Source of the DNA: Candidatus Thiovulum imperiosus
GTDB lineage: Bacteria > Campylobacterota > Campylobacteria > Campylobacterales > Thiovulaceae
DNA: 64,000 nt
NCBI GenBank assembly: GCA_024281175.1
Contig: JAMJTW010000031.1
Span: 84,100 to 148,099, forward strand
Direction of reading: 5' to 3'
The notes under the pieces were generated by a model. That model was not told the DNA's origin. It searched no databases and worked only from the letters and a program-made list of their open reading frames with translations. Every line of letters begins with the position of its first letter. The stretch's first letter is position 1. Positions 16,980 to 26,045 of this stretch are shown one piece after another. Position numbers and translations under genes: made by a program.

Positions 16980-17797
16980 CTATTTTCCTTTTCTATAAAT
17001 TCTAAATCGTTTTTTGAAAAGTGATTTTTATAATCACCAATTACACCTTTTCGTGGTGCAACACTTGAATTCTTATACAGTAGCCAAGCCATTCTAGCTC
17101 TTATTTTGTCTAAAATAACATTTCCTGTTGGTTTTAAAAATTCAGGTTTCTGAATATCATCAACTAGCTCATTTTCTACATTTAGCTCTTTTGCAATCTC
17201 TTCAATTGTTCCTACAAAATCTTTTTTTAAATTTCGATAGTTTATGAAAACATCAGCACTCTCTTTCCAAGTAGAGTTATGATAGTTCCAATATTTAACA
17301 AGGTTTCCATCTTTTTTCTCCTCAAACCCACGAGATGGCATTATTCTAAAATTTGTAGAACGAATAAAATCAGAAATATTCTCTTGTTTAACTCTTTGCT
17401 TCATGGCATTATGAAGACCGCCACCTTTTTTCATGTAGTAGAATAGAGAAACAAGAACATCTTTTACATCTCTTTTGATGTATATCTTATAAGAGTTCTC
17501 GTAAACCTCTTTTATAATTTCTAAATCTTTTTCTGAATTAAAAAAAGCTTCTTGAGTTCTATATGTTTCAATTTCTTCAGGCAACATATGTGTTTTAAAA
17601 ATTTTGATACCTTCAGTTTCAAAAGTATATTCGTAAAATTCATCTGTTACACTTTGGTCATGAGGAAGAAACAGGTTTTCTAAAGATGAAAAGGAGGGTC
17701 GTATTTTTGGAAATATTGCACTCTCTATATTTTTAACTATTGAGTCTATAAGAAAATGAGTTCCTGACCTTTCGTGTGAAATTACTAAGACATTCAT
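16976..17797 (-). CDS. Sulfotransferase-domain protein
   Basis: The 273 residues start MNVLVISHERSGTHFLIDSI, matching the 5'-phosphosulfate-binding loop of PAPS-dependent sulfotransferases. A conserved IYIKRDVKDVLVSLFYYMK segment (Arg and Ser of the 3'-phosphate site) follows near residue 99, and FINYRNLKKDFVGTIEEIA lies near residue 184. It probably sulfates the surface glycan using PAPS. Sulfation genes are uncommon in characterised Campylobacterota glycan loci, which makes this noteworthy. It is coupled to the genes on both sides. Confidence 0.8.
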   Translation of the reverse strand: MNVLVISHERSGTHFLIDSIVKNIESAIFPKIRPSFSSLENLFLPHDQSVTDEFYEYTFETEGIKIFKTHMLPEEIETYRTQEAFFNSEKDLEIIKEVYENSYKIYIKRDVKDVLVSLFYYMKKGGGLHNAMKQRVKQENISDFIRSTNFRIMPSRGFEEKKDGNLVKYWNYHNSTWKESADVFINYRNLKKDFVGTIEEIAKELNVENELVDDIQKPEFLKPTGNVILDKIRARMAWLLYKNSSVAPRKGVIGDYKNHFSKNDLEFIEKENR

Positions 17798-18717
17798 CTA
17801 TTTTTTACCCACCTTACAAATTTATCTATTCCAGTTTCTAAATCTATTTTTGGTTTCCAGAAATCTCTTTCCAACTCTGAAATATCAGCGTAAATTCCAA
17901 AAGTATCCCCAGAAGTTCCATAATCTGCATACTCTATTGGATACTTTTCATCTCCCCAACTTTTTGCCAAAACTTCTAAAAGCTTTTTTACTTTACTCTT
18001 TTTTCCAGTTCCTAAGTTATAGACTTTTCCAAAACTCTTTTCAAGATTTACACTCTCTAACCAGATATCGACAACATCGTCTATATGGATAAGGTCTCTA
18101 AATCTATCTCCGCTCCCTTTTACAAAAACAGGTTCTCCTTTTAAGAAATATGCGAGATAGATACTTACCATTCCCTGCTTTAAATTCTCCATATTTTGAC
18201 CTTCACCATAAACATTAAAGAGTCGAAAAGAGGTTGTATTGAGGCGGTCTGAAAAAGCAGAGACATAGTTTTCACCAGCAAGTTTTGTGATGCCGTAATA
18301 TGATTTTGGATTTTTACAAATATCCTCAGAAATTGGCTTATCTTCAACATCACCATAGATAGTCATAGAAGAAGCGTAAATGAAACGAGATATTTTCTGT
18401 TTCACAGCAAAATTCAAAAGATTTAGAGTTCCAAGAGCATTTGTTTGAACATCGTATTCAGGCTTCTCATAACTTATCTCTCCAGAGCTTTGAGCTGCGA
18501 GGTGAAAGATGCCGTCAATTTGAAATTTCTCCAGCTTTTCCAAATCCTCTACTTTGGAAATATCACCCTCTATAAAATCTATTTCACTTAGGACTTCTCT
18601 ACGATATCCTGTTAGGAAATTATCAATTCCAACAACTTTATCACCATTTTCTAAAACTCTTTTAGCAATTGCTGAGCCAATAAAACCAGCGACTCCCGTA
18701 ATTAGGTAAGTTTTCAT
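17794..18717 (-). CDS. UDP-sugar epimerase/dehydratase (GalE-like)
   Basis: An extended SDR of 307 residues with TGVAGFIGSAIAKRVL at the N terminus, FHLAAQSSGEISYEKP near residue 70, the active-site Ser in YASSMTIYG and YYGITKLAGE (Tyr-x3-Lys) near residue 143. RFRDLIHIDDVVDIW is the usual substrate-site segment. It likely converts a UDP-hexose for the glycan. It is the first gene of the minus-strand operon running down to 8388 and is divergent from leuC. Confidence 0.87.
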   Translation of the reverse strand: MKTYLITGVAGFIGSAIAKRVLENGDKVVGIDNFLTGYRREVLSEIDFIEGDISKVEDLEKLEKFQIDGIFHLAAQSSGEISYEKPEYDVQTNALGTLNLLNFAVKQKISRFIYASSMTIYGDVEDKPISEDICKNPKSYYGITKLAGENYVSAFSDRLNTTSFRLFNVYGEGQNMENLKQGMVSIYLAYFLKGEPVFVKGSGDRFRDLIHIDDVVDIWLESVNLEKSFGKVYNLGTGKKSKVKKLLEVLAKSWGDEKYPIEYADYGTSGDTFGIYADISELERDFWKPKIDLETGIDKFVRWVKNR

Positions 18718-18780
18718 ATTTTCCTTTTTAATAGAGATTTTATCGAGTTTGATAAAATTTCAAGAAACAGAAAGTAGAAA

Positions 18781-20037
18781 ATGGGATTAACAATAACAGA
18801 AAAGATTTTTAGCGAACATGCTGGAAAAGAGGTGAAAGCTGGAGATATAGTTGAAGTTCCAATTGATATGGTAATTGGAAATGATATTACAACTCCAATT
18901 TCAATACGAGCATTTCGAGAGAGTGGAGCTAAAAAGTTAGCAAATCCAGATGGATTTTCTATCGTCCTTGACCACTTTATTCCTGCAAAAGATATAGCCA
19001 GTGCAAATCAGGCGAAGATTTCTCGAGAATTTGCATGGGAACAGGATATGAAGAATTTCTTTGATGAGAAAGATATGGGAATTGAACATGCTCTACTTCC
19101 TGAAAAAGGTCTTATCTCTCCAGGTGATGTTGTAATTGGTGCTGACTCTCACACTTGTACTCACGGTGCATTGGGGGCTTTTGCTACTGGAATGGGTTCT
19201 ACGGATTTGGCTTATGCGATGGTTACAGGTGGAAACTGGTTTAAAGTTCCAGAAACAATAAAAGTTATCTTTTCTGGAAAACTTCAGGAACATGTAACAG
19301 GAAAAGATTTGATTTTAGAACTAATTCGACAAATTGGAGTTGATGGTGCTTTATATCAAGCTCTTGAATTTACTGGAGATACTATTGCAACTCTTGATAT
19401 GGACTCCCGTTTCTCACTTTGCAATATGGCAATTGAGGCTGGAGCTAAATCTGGTATCATCGCCGTAGATGATATTACAAGAGAGTTTTTGAATTCTAAA
19501 AACCTTGCAAGAAAACCTAAAGAGTTCTACTCTGACCCTGATGCAAAATATGTGCAAACTATTGAAATAGATGTTGAAAATCTTGAGCCTGTTATCGCCT
19601 ATCCTCACTTGCCATCAAATGGGCATTCTCTAAGTAAGGCAGTGGAAGACCAGATACGAGTAGACCAAGTTTTTATTGGAAGTTGCACAAATGGTAGACT
19701 TTCTGATATTGAGGTAGCTTCCAAAATTGTAAAAGGGAAAAAAGTAGCTCGACACACTCGACTTATCGTAACACCAGCTACTCAGAAGATTTTGGAAGAG
19801 GCGACAGAAAAGGGGTTTGTAAAAGACCTCATCGACGCTGGAGCTGTTGTTAGTAATCCAACTTGTGGTGCTTGTCTTGGTGGATATATGGGAATTCTTG
19901 CTGATGATGAGGTTGCAATTTCCACTACAAACCGAAACTTTGTCGGTAGAATGGGAGCAAGAAGTTCAAAAATCTATCTCTCAAACTCTGCTGTTGCTGC
20001 TGCTTCCGCTATTGCTGGAAAAATAGCAAGACCTTAA
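18781..20037 (+). CDS. leuC: 3-isopropylmalate dehydratase large subunit
   Basis: LeuC with LeuD isomerises 2- to 3-isopropylmalate in leucine synthesis. The 418-residue length fits the shorter, archaeal/thermophile-like LeuC (HacA/LeuC2) class. The [4Fe-4S] ligands are visible as GSCTNGR near residue 301 and CGACLGGYMG near residue 361, with GADSHTCTHGALGAF near residue 120. The ATG at 18781 has no clear Shine-Dalgarno; a TAAAAT box at 18753-18758 would leave a short leader. leuD, leuA and leuB are not nearby, and placing leuC next to pseC inside a glycan locus is odd. Confidence 0.92.
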   Translation: MGLTITEKIFSEHAGKEVKAGDIVEVPIDMVIGNDITTPISIRAFRESGAKKLANPDGFSIVLDHFIPAKDIASANQAKISREFAWEQDMKNFFDEKDMGIEHALLPEKGLISPGDVVIGADSHTCTHGALGAFATGMGSTDLAYAMVTGGNWFKVPETIKVIFSGKLQEHVTGKDLILELIRQIGVDGALYQALEFTGDTIATLDMDSRFSLCNMAIEAGAKSGIIAVDDITREFLNSKNLARKPKEFYSDPDAKYVQTIEIDVENLEPVIAYPHLPSNGHSLSKAVEDQIRVDQVFIGSCTNGRLSDIEVASKIVKGKKVARHTRLIVTPATQKILEEATEKGFVKDLIDAGAVVSNPTCGACLGGYMGILADDEVAISTTNRNFVGRMGARSSKIYLSNSAVAAASAIAGKIARP

Positions 20038-20048
20038 AAGGAGATTTG

Positions 20049-21143
20049 ATGATACCTTATGGGAAACAGAGCATCGATAGTTCCGATATTGAAGCTGTTT
20101 CAGAAGTTCTAAATTCAGACTTTCTAACAACTGGTCCAAAAGTGAAAGAGTTTGAAGAGGCTCTTTCAAAATATACAGGTGCAAAATATGTTGTAGCTCT
20201 TTCAAGTGCTACGGCTGCTCTCCATCTCGCTTCACTCTCTCTTTTGAAAAAGGGAGATAAAGTTCTTACAACTCCAAACTCTTTTCTTGCAACTTCAAAC
20301 TCTATTCTTTATGCTGGTGCTGAACCAGTTTTTGTAGATATAGAAGAGAGTGGAAATATAGATTTAGACCTTGTTATAAAAGAGTTGGAAAATGGAAATG
20401 GAGATGCTCTTTATGGAGTTCACTTTTCTGGAAATCCAATGAACTTTGAAAAATTGAGAGAGATTCGAAACAGATTTCAAATTCCGATTCTCGAAGATTC
20501 AGCTCATGCAATTGGAGTTCCATTTTCTGGAATTTCTGACGCTTCAATTCTCTCTTTTCACCCTGTAAAAAATATGACAACAGGAGAGGGTGGAGCTGTT
20601 ATTACAAATTCTGAAGAGATTTATAAGAAAGTTTTACAACTTAGAAATCATGGAATGGTAAAAACTCCAGAGATGAAGCCGTGGGAGTATGAGATGGTAG
20701 ATTTAGGTTTCAACTATCGAATTACAGATTTTCAGAGTGCTTTGGGAATCTCACAACTTTTGAAACTTGATTCTTTTTTGGAAAAGCGAAGAACTCTTGT
20801 TCAGAGATATGAAGAGAAATTAGCAGGTAGTGAAGTTCGTCCTCTTTACAAATTCCGAAAAGAGTCAGCTTATCATCTTTTTGTAGTGAGATACCATTTT
20901 AGAAATATCTCAAAAGAGGAGCTTTTTATAAGAATGCGAGAAGCAGGTATCATTTTACAACTTCACTACATTCCAATAAATAAGCAACCATATTATAGAA
21001 ATTTTGGATATGGCGATGAGGTCACTCCAAATATGGATAGATATTATAAAGAAGCCTTTTCACTACCACTCTATCCACAATTGAGTTTTGGAGAGCAAGA
21101 TTTTATTCTCTCAAAACTTTTTGAAATTTTAGAGTCTTTTTAG
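20049..21143 (+). CDS. pseC: PseC-like nucleotide-sugar aminotransferase
   Basis: A PLP-dependent aminotransferase of the DegT/DnrJ/EryC1 family, 364 residues. MIPYGKQSIDSSDIEAVSEV, then FLTTGPKVKEFEEAL, is typical of PseC, which makes UDP-4-amino-4,6-dideoxy-N-acetyl-altrosamine in pseudaminic acid synthesis. The PLP Lys lies in SFHPVKNMTTGEGGAV near residue 180 and the family NYRITDFQSALG follows near residue 223. The ATG at 20049 is favoured over an upstream TTG by AAGGAG at 20038-20043. It follows leuC by 11 bases, so the two are probably cotranscribed. Confidence 0.88.
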   Translation: MIPYGKQSIDSSDIEAVSEVLNSDFLTTGPKVKEFEEALSKYTGAKYVVALSSATAALHLASLSLLKKGDKVLTTPNSFLATSNSILYAGAEPVFVDIEESGNIDLDLVIKELENGNGDALYGVHFSGNPMNFEKLREIRNRFQIPILEDSAHAIGVPFSGISDASILSFHPVKNMTTGEGGAVITNSEEIYKKVLQLRNHGMVKTPEMKPWEYEMVDLGFNYRITDFQSALGISQLLKLDSFLEKRRTLVQRYEEKLAGSEVRPLYKFRKESAYHLFVVRYHFRNISKEELFIRMREAGIILQLHYIPINKQPYYRNFGYGDEVTPNMDRYYKEAFSLPLYPQLSFGEQDFILSKLFEILESF

Positions 21144-21149
21144 ACTCTA
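21130..21149 (+). terminator. Hairpin containing the pseC stop codon
   Basis: A perfect 8-bp stem TAGAGTCT/AGACTCTA around a TTTT loop; the pseC stop TAG lies in the stem. There is no downstream U-tract, so it may only attenuate transcription into the helicase gene 14 bases later. Confidence 0.5.
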
Positions 21150-21162
21150 CAAAGAGAGAAAT

Positions 21163-24100
21163 ATGAAAAAATATAAATTTACAAAAGATGATTTAAAAAC
21201 CATTTTTAAGAAAAAAGTTATAAAAGAGGCAGAAGAGATACTTATTAGTTCAACCCATGATTATAGAGCTCCAATTCACGGTTTACAATATTACAATGAT
21301 GAAGATAAGATATTTATTACTGCTGAAGTTATAAGTATGAGTTATTATCGTAGATATGAAACTTCCATAGAATTAGATGTTAATAAAGGAAAAATAGGTA
21401 ATGCAAAAGTCTATTGTGACTGTATTGCTACTGGTATATGTAAACACGCTGCGGCAATAACTCTCAAATATTTAGAAGTTACAAGTCCAGCATATATTAT
21501 TAGAGAAACAGAGAGAGAAGTTGATAGATGGATAAGCAATCTCTCAAATAGTTATGAAGAGAAAAGTAAAAGAAAAATAGACTACTTTTTCGCTTTTAAA
21601 ATTTTAGATTATGATGATGGTCATCGTCTTTCTGGATTTAAAAAAAGAATACTCAAAAGTGGTGGAATTAGTAAAAGTGATACAAGTGTAGAGCTTGAAT
21701 ATATTTTTAGAAAAGGGAGACCAGAATATGTCTCTTTTGAAGATTTTGAAACAGTCTCTTTAATGTATGGTCTTGCTGATGAACATCAGAGTTTGAAAAG
21801 TAAAATAGAGGGAGAGAGTGGATATATAATTCTTCAAAGACTCTTAAAATCGGAAAAGCTCTACTATGGAGAGACATTAGATATTCCTCTAAAAGTTGGA
21901 GAGAAAAAGAGACTCCAATCCCATTGGGAGAAGAACTACTACGATAAATATGAGCTGAAATTTTTTGATGAAAATATAGATTTGCTGAAAACTACGCCAC
22001 CACTCTATCTTGATAAAGAGAGGAGCGTTCTTGGTGAAGTAGATTTAAATGGTGTTGATATTGAGTTATTTAACAAAATTTTGAAAACTTCACCTCAAAT
22101 TCCAGAAGAGAGTATAAAAGCGGTTTCTGAAAAAATTTCCAGAGGAGTTCCATTTGTAGCTCCTCTAATTTCCGAAGAAGATGAGTTGATTGAGTTTAAT
22201 TCGAAACCAATAATAAATCTTTTTTTAGGTAGAAAACATTTTTCAAATTTTAGTGATGAGTCTGAAACAGAGTATATGAGTTTAGAATTCAATTACTCTG
22301 GATATACAATTTTCCACTCTGATAACCGTCAAAATATAACTTATAGTGAAGCTGGAAAAACTTACTCTATAACTCGAGATTTTGATTTAGAGATGTTTGC
22401 AAAAGAGCTGATTTTGAAAGAGGGTTTTTCAGAATTTGATAAATATTTTATAAGTCCACTTGAACCAGATTTAGCCTCTTCAATTGAGAGATGGAGAGTT
22501 TTTAAAGATGAGATTATTCCAAAACTTGAAAAAGATGGTTGGATAGTTTTCATATCAAAAGAGTTCTCTTATGACTTTCAAGAAGTTGAGAGTGTTGATA
22601 TAAATATTGAAGATGACAATGACTGGTTCTCTATGGAAATATCTGTTGATATTGATGGGAAAAAGGTCTCTCTGCTTCCGATGGTTACACAGTTTCTGAC
22701 TCAGGTTGAAGATATCCACAATTTAGATGATAAGATAAATATTCCTTATCAAGATGGAAAATTTGTTCGGGTCTCTTCTCAAACTATGAAACCTATCATA
22801 GATACTATTGTAGAGATTTACGATGGAAAAGGTGATAAGTTAAAAGTTGATGCTTTTGAGGCTCACACAATTGACCTTTTTGGAAATACAGAAAATATGA
22901 TAATCACAGGTTCAAACAGACTTCAAGAACTCTCTAAAAAGTTGAAAGAGTTTGAAGAGATTTCAGAAGTGCCTCCTCCAAAAGAGCTAAATGCTGAACT
23001 TCGAGACTATCAGAAAGCTGGAATAAATTGGTTGAATTTCTTAAGAGAATTTAGTTTTGGTGGAATTCTTGCTGATGATATGGGACTTGGAAAGACAATT
23101 CAAACTCTTGCATTTCTTGAAAATGAGAGAGAAAATGGCAGATTGGAGAAGCCTGTTCTTGTTGTTGCTCCAACTTCTCTACTTGGAAACTGGAGACGAG
23201 AAGCTGAAAAGTTTACTCCAAAATTGGAGGTTCAAATCATTCATGGAAATGGACGAACCAAAAAGATAGCAGATATGGAAAAGTATCACCTTAACATCAC
23301 AACTTTTGGTCTTATCATGAGAGATTTCGAAAAGTTAAAAGGGCATAAATTCTATTACATCATAGTTGATGAAGCTCAAAAGATAAAGAACTTTCAGGCG
23401 AAAACTTCTCAATATCTTCGACAACTCTCTACTGAAAACCGTATCGCTTTAACTGGAACTCCGATGGAAAATCATCTTGGAGAGTTGTGGTCAATTTTCA
23501 CATTTTTGATGCCAGGCTTTTTAGGAAAATTGGAGAATTTCAACAAAACTTTCCGAAAACCTATTGAGAAAGATGGTGAAGATGAGGTTCGGGAAAGACT
23601 TAAACATAGAATTGCTCCATTTATGTTGAGACGAAGAAAAGAGGAAGTTGTCAAAGAGTTACCTCCAAAAAATGTGATTGTTCAAGCTGTTACACTTGAA
23701 AATAAACAGGCAAAACTTTATGAAACTGTTCGAATTACAATGGAAGAGAAAGTTCAGAGAGCTATTGCTGAAAAGGGTCTTGCGAGTAGTCATATCACAA
23801 TTTTAGACGCCTTATTAAAACTTCGACAAGTCTGCTGTGACCCATCTCTACTAAAATTGGAAGATAATAAAGTTACAGAAAGTGCAAAACTTGACGCTCT
23901 TTCCGACCTTTTGGAAGAACTTGTCAGTGAGGGAAGACGAATTCTACTCTTTTCACAATTTACATCAATGCTTGAAATAATCGAAGAGCGAATTACAAAA
24001 CTTGGACTCTCTTACACAAAACTTACTGGTAGCACAAGAGATAGAGATAGCGTAATCGAGAAGTTCAAAAGTGGTGAGGTGAATATCTTTCTAATTAGCT

Positions 24101-24390
24101 TAAAAGCTGGTGGAGTTGGTCTAAACTTAACTGAAGCTGATACAGTAATTCACTACGATCCTTGGTGGAACCCAGCTGTTGAAGAACAGGCAACTGATAG
24201 AGCTTATCGAATTGGTCAAGATAAGCAGGTTTTTGTCTATAAACTCATTGTTGAAAATAGTGTTGAAGAGAAAATTTTAGGTCTTCAAGAACAGAAGAGA
24301 AAATTGACAAATGCGATGATAGAAGACTCTCAAGAGAAATTCCAACTCTCTCAAGATGATATCCGAGAACTATTTGCCCCAATCTCATAA
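21163..24390 (+). CDS. SWIM-domain SNF2/RapA-like helicase
   Basis: A 1075-residue ATP-dependent DNA translocase. A SWIM zinc finger (YCDCIATGICKHAAA) lies near residue 86, then a long poorly conserved middle, then the SNF2 motor from about residue 610: Walker A ADDMGLGKTIQTL, DEAQ box VDEAQKIKN, motif III ALTGTPMENHLGELWS, and motifs V-VI LKAGGVGLNLTEADTVIH with DRAYRIGQ. Such proteins remodel nucleoprotein complexes or recycle RNA polymerase; in some genomes they lie in defence loci, but the gene next door does not suggest that here. Start ATG 21163 follows AGAGAG. Confidence 0.92.
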   Translation: MKKYKFTKDDLKTIFKKKVIKEAEEILISSTHDYRAPIHGLQYYNDEDKIFITAEVISMSYYRRYETSIELDVNKGKIGNAKVYCDCIATGICKHAAAITLKYLEVTSPAYIIRETEREVDRWISNLSNSYEEKSKRKIDYFFAFKILDYDDGHRLSGFKKRILKSGGISKSDTSVELEYIFRKGRPEYVSFEDFETVSLMYGLADEHQSLKSKIEGESGYIILQRLLKSEKLYYGETLDIPLKVGEKKRLQSHWEKNYYDKYELKFFDENIDLLKTTPPLYLDKERSVLGEVDLNGVDIELFNKILKTSPQIPEESIKAVSEKISRGVPFVAPLISEEDELIEFNSKPIINLFLGRKHFSNFSDESETEYMSLEFNYSGYTIFHSDNRQNITYSEAGKTYSITRDFDLEMFAKELILKEGFSEFDKYFISPLEPDLASSIERWRVFKDEIIPKLEKDGWIVFISKEFSYDFQEVESVDINIEDDNDWFSMEISVDIDGKKVSLLPMVTQFLTQVEDIHNLDDKINIPYQDGKFVRVSSQTMKPIIDTIVEIYDGKGDKLKVDAFEAHTIDLFGNTENMIITGSNRLQELSKKLKEFEEISEVPPPKELNAELRDYQKAGINWLNFLREFSFGGILADDMGLGKTIQTLAFLENERENGRLEKPVLVVAPTSLLGNWRREAEKFTPKLEVQIIHGNGRTKKIADMEKYHLNITTFGLIMRDFEKLKGHKFYYIIVDEAQKIKNFQAKTSQYLRQLSTENRIALTGTPMENHLGELWSIFTFLMPGFLGKLENFNKTFRKPIEKDGEDEVRERLKHRIAPFMLRRRKEEVVKELPPKNVIVQAVTLENKQAKLYETVRITMEEKVQRAIAEKGLASSHITILDALLKLRQVCCDPSLLKLEDNKVTESAKLDALSDLLEELVSEGRRILLFSQFTSMLEIIEERITKLGLSYTKLTGSTRDRDSVIEKFKSGEVNIFLISLKAGGVGLNLTEADTVIHYDPWWNPAVEEQATDRAYRIGQDKQVFVYKLIVENSVEEKILGLQEQKRKLTNAMIEDSQEKFQLSQDDIRELFAPIS

Positions 24391-24820
24391 TTTAGAAATT
24401 AGACTCTCTGAACTGGAAAAGAGAGTCTCTGAACTTGAAAAACTACTTTCCAAAAGTGAAACTTCAAATATCTTTTATGATGAGGTTTCGAAACTATACT
24501 GGGAAATTAAAGAGGAAAATTTAGAAAATCGATACACATTTTCAGAAGCTGAAGAGTATTTGAAATTTGCAAATAGCTCGAAATATGGCGGTTTTTCAGA
24601 TTGGAGAATTCCAACAAAATCTGAACTTGAAACACTTTTTCAAAAAGAAGATATTTTAAAAAATCTACCTAAAAAAATGAAACCGATATATTGGAGTTGC
24701 AGTCTGGAAGAGGACTCTCCAAAAGTTTGGGTGGCCTATTTTCATCACCTTTTTGGAGATTTTAAATATAAAACTCACTCCTATTTCCTACGACTTGTTA
24801 GAAAGTCTGTTTTACAGTAA
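24356..24820 (+). CDS. DUF1566-domain protein with N-terminal coiled coil
   Basis: The 154 residues begin with a heptad-like Leu/Glu coiled coil (about residues 14-36: IRLSELEKRVSELEKL) and continue with a DUF1566/Lcl-like domain recognisable by TFSEAEEYLKFAN and GFSDWRIPTKSELETLF. Members are often surface or ligand-binding modules; this one has no signal peptide. It overlaps the helicase 3' end by 35 bases if the ATG at 24356 is used; a TTG at 24374 is an alternative start. Confidence 0.75.
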   Translation: MISENYLPQSHNLEIRLSELEKRVSELEKLLSKSETSNIFYDEVSKLYWEIKEENLENRYTFSEAEEYLKFANSSKYGGFSDWRIPTKSELETLFQKEDILKNLPKKMKPIYWSCSLEEDSPKVWVAYFHHLFGDFKYKTHSYFLRLVRKSVLQ

Positions 24821-24873
24821 ATCAAAATTAAGTTTAAAGTCAAAAAAGAAGATTTCTCAATATAAAGTTTTGG

Positions 24874-24879
24874 TAGAAT
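24874..24879 (+). promoter_or_regulatory. -10 box for the tsaE-lptB-rpoN operon
   Basis: Extended -10 TTGGTAGAATT, about 20-30 bases before the tsaE start. The preceding gene ends at 24820, so this 77-base gap probably drives the three-gene operon. Confidence 0.45.
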
Positions 24880-24897
24880 TTCCAAAAGTAGAGAGAG

Positions 24898-25335
24898 GTG
24901 GTACTATTGTTAAAAAAGTTTAAAGCTAAAGAGGTCTCTATTCCAAAAGTAGTAGCGGAAACTTTAGCATTTATAAATAGACCAAATGCAATAATTCTCA
25001 TAGAGGGAAATTTAGCTTCTGGCAAAACAACTTTTGTAAAAGAGTTTGTAAAATATTTTGATATTGGTGATGAAGTAAATTCACCAACATTCTCTATTCA
25101 AAATATATATGGTTCAAATATTCACCACTACGACATTTATCAAAAGGGTGTTTCAGAATTCTTAAAACTTGGACTTTTTGAGATGCTTGAAGAGAGTGGT
25201 TACCACCTCATCGAATGGGGAAATATAGAGTTAGCTTCTATTTTAAAAAAGTACGGTTTCCAATATTGGCATTTAAAAATAGAGATTTTAGAAGATAGTC
25301 GAATATATCAAGTGAGTGATGAATGGCTATCTTAA
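24898..25335 (+). CDS. tsaE: tRNA t6A-synthesis ATPase TsaE
   Basis: TsaE is the ATPase of the TsaBDE complex that makes N6-threonylcarbamoyladenosine in tRNA. Walker [15 protein letters not shown] lies near residue 37, followed by [18 protein letters not shown] and LIEWG, the usual family order. The 145-residue length is normal. The GTG at 24898 overlaps the apparent ribosome-binding sequence GAGAGG, so the TTG at 24907 may be the true start. It overlaps lptB by 13 bases. Confidence 0.9.
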   Translation: MVLLLKKFKAKEVSIPKVVAETLAFINRPNAIILIEGNLASGKTTFVKEFVKYFDIGDEVNSPTFSIQNIYGSNIHHYDIYQKGVSEFLKLGLFEMLEESGYHLIEWGNIELASILKKYGFQYWHLKIEILEDSRIYQVSDEWLS

Positions 25336-26045
25336 CAGCTCAAAATCTAAGAAAGACTATTAAGAAAAAGACCATAGTTACTGATGTTTCTCTAAATGTA
25401 AATTCTGGTGAAGTTGTAGGACTTTTAGGGCCAAATGGTGCTGGAAAAACAACAACATTTTATATGATTTCTGGCTTACTTACCCCAACTTCTGGAGTTG
25501 TAAAATTGAACAATGTAGATATCACCTCTTTTCCAATTCATCGTAGAGCTAGATATGGTATTGGATATCTACCTCAAGAGTCCTCTATCTTTAGAGATTT
25601 AACCGTAGAAAACAATATCTTACTTGCTGGAGAGGTATCTATCAAAAATAGAGCTGTTAGAGAGAAGAGAATGGAAGAGCTTCTTGAACTTTTCAACATA
25701 GAACCAATTCGTCACAATCTTGGAGTATCTCTTTCTGGTGGAGAGAGGAGAAGAGTTGAAATAGCTAGAGCATTAGTGAATGGTCCAAAGTTTCTTCTAC
25801 TTGATGAACCTTTTGCTGGAGTAGACCCAATTGCTGTAATTGATATTCGGAAAGTTATCCACCAACTTACAGAAATTGGTATTGGAGTTCTTATTACAGA
25901 CCACAATGTTAGAGAAACACTACAAACTTGTGATAGAGCTTTTGTAATTAAATCTGGAAATCTTTTAGCACATGGAACGCCAGAGGAGATTTCATCAAAT
26001 GAACTTGTAAGAACTCACTATCTGGGAGAAAATTTTAGTTTCTAA
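25323..26045 (+). CDS. lptB: LPS export ABC transporter ATPase LptB
   Basis: LptB powers LPS extraction from the inner membrane with LptFG and LptC. The 240-residue ATPase has Walker [14 protein letters not shown]-loop [16 protein letters not shown], signature [15 protein letters not shown], Walker [14 protein letters not shown] and the switch His in [11 protein letters not shown], all characteristic of LptB rather than branched-chain amino-acid transporters. Coupling to rpoN through a TAATG overlap is the familiar lptB-rpoN arrangement of Proteobacteria. Confidence 0.95.
   Translation: MAILTAQNLRKTIKKKTIVTDVSLNVNSGEVVGLLGPNGAGKTTTFYMISGLLTPTSGVVKLNNVDITSFPIHRRARYGIGYLPQESSIFRDLTVENNILLAGEVSIKNRAVREKRMEELLELFNIEPIRHNLGVSLSGGERRRVEIARALVNGPKFLLLDEPFAGVDPIAVIDIRKVIHQLTEIGIGVLITDHNVRETLQTCDRAFVIKSGNLLAHGTPEEISSNELVRTHYLGENFSF

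Noticed and set aside
21163-24390. SWIM/SNF2 helicase as part of a DISARM-like or other defence island
   Set aside because: Its neighbours are pseC, a DUF1566 protein and the tsaE operon, with no methyltransferase or nuclease partner.
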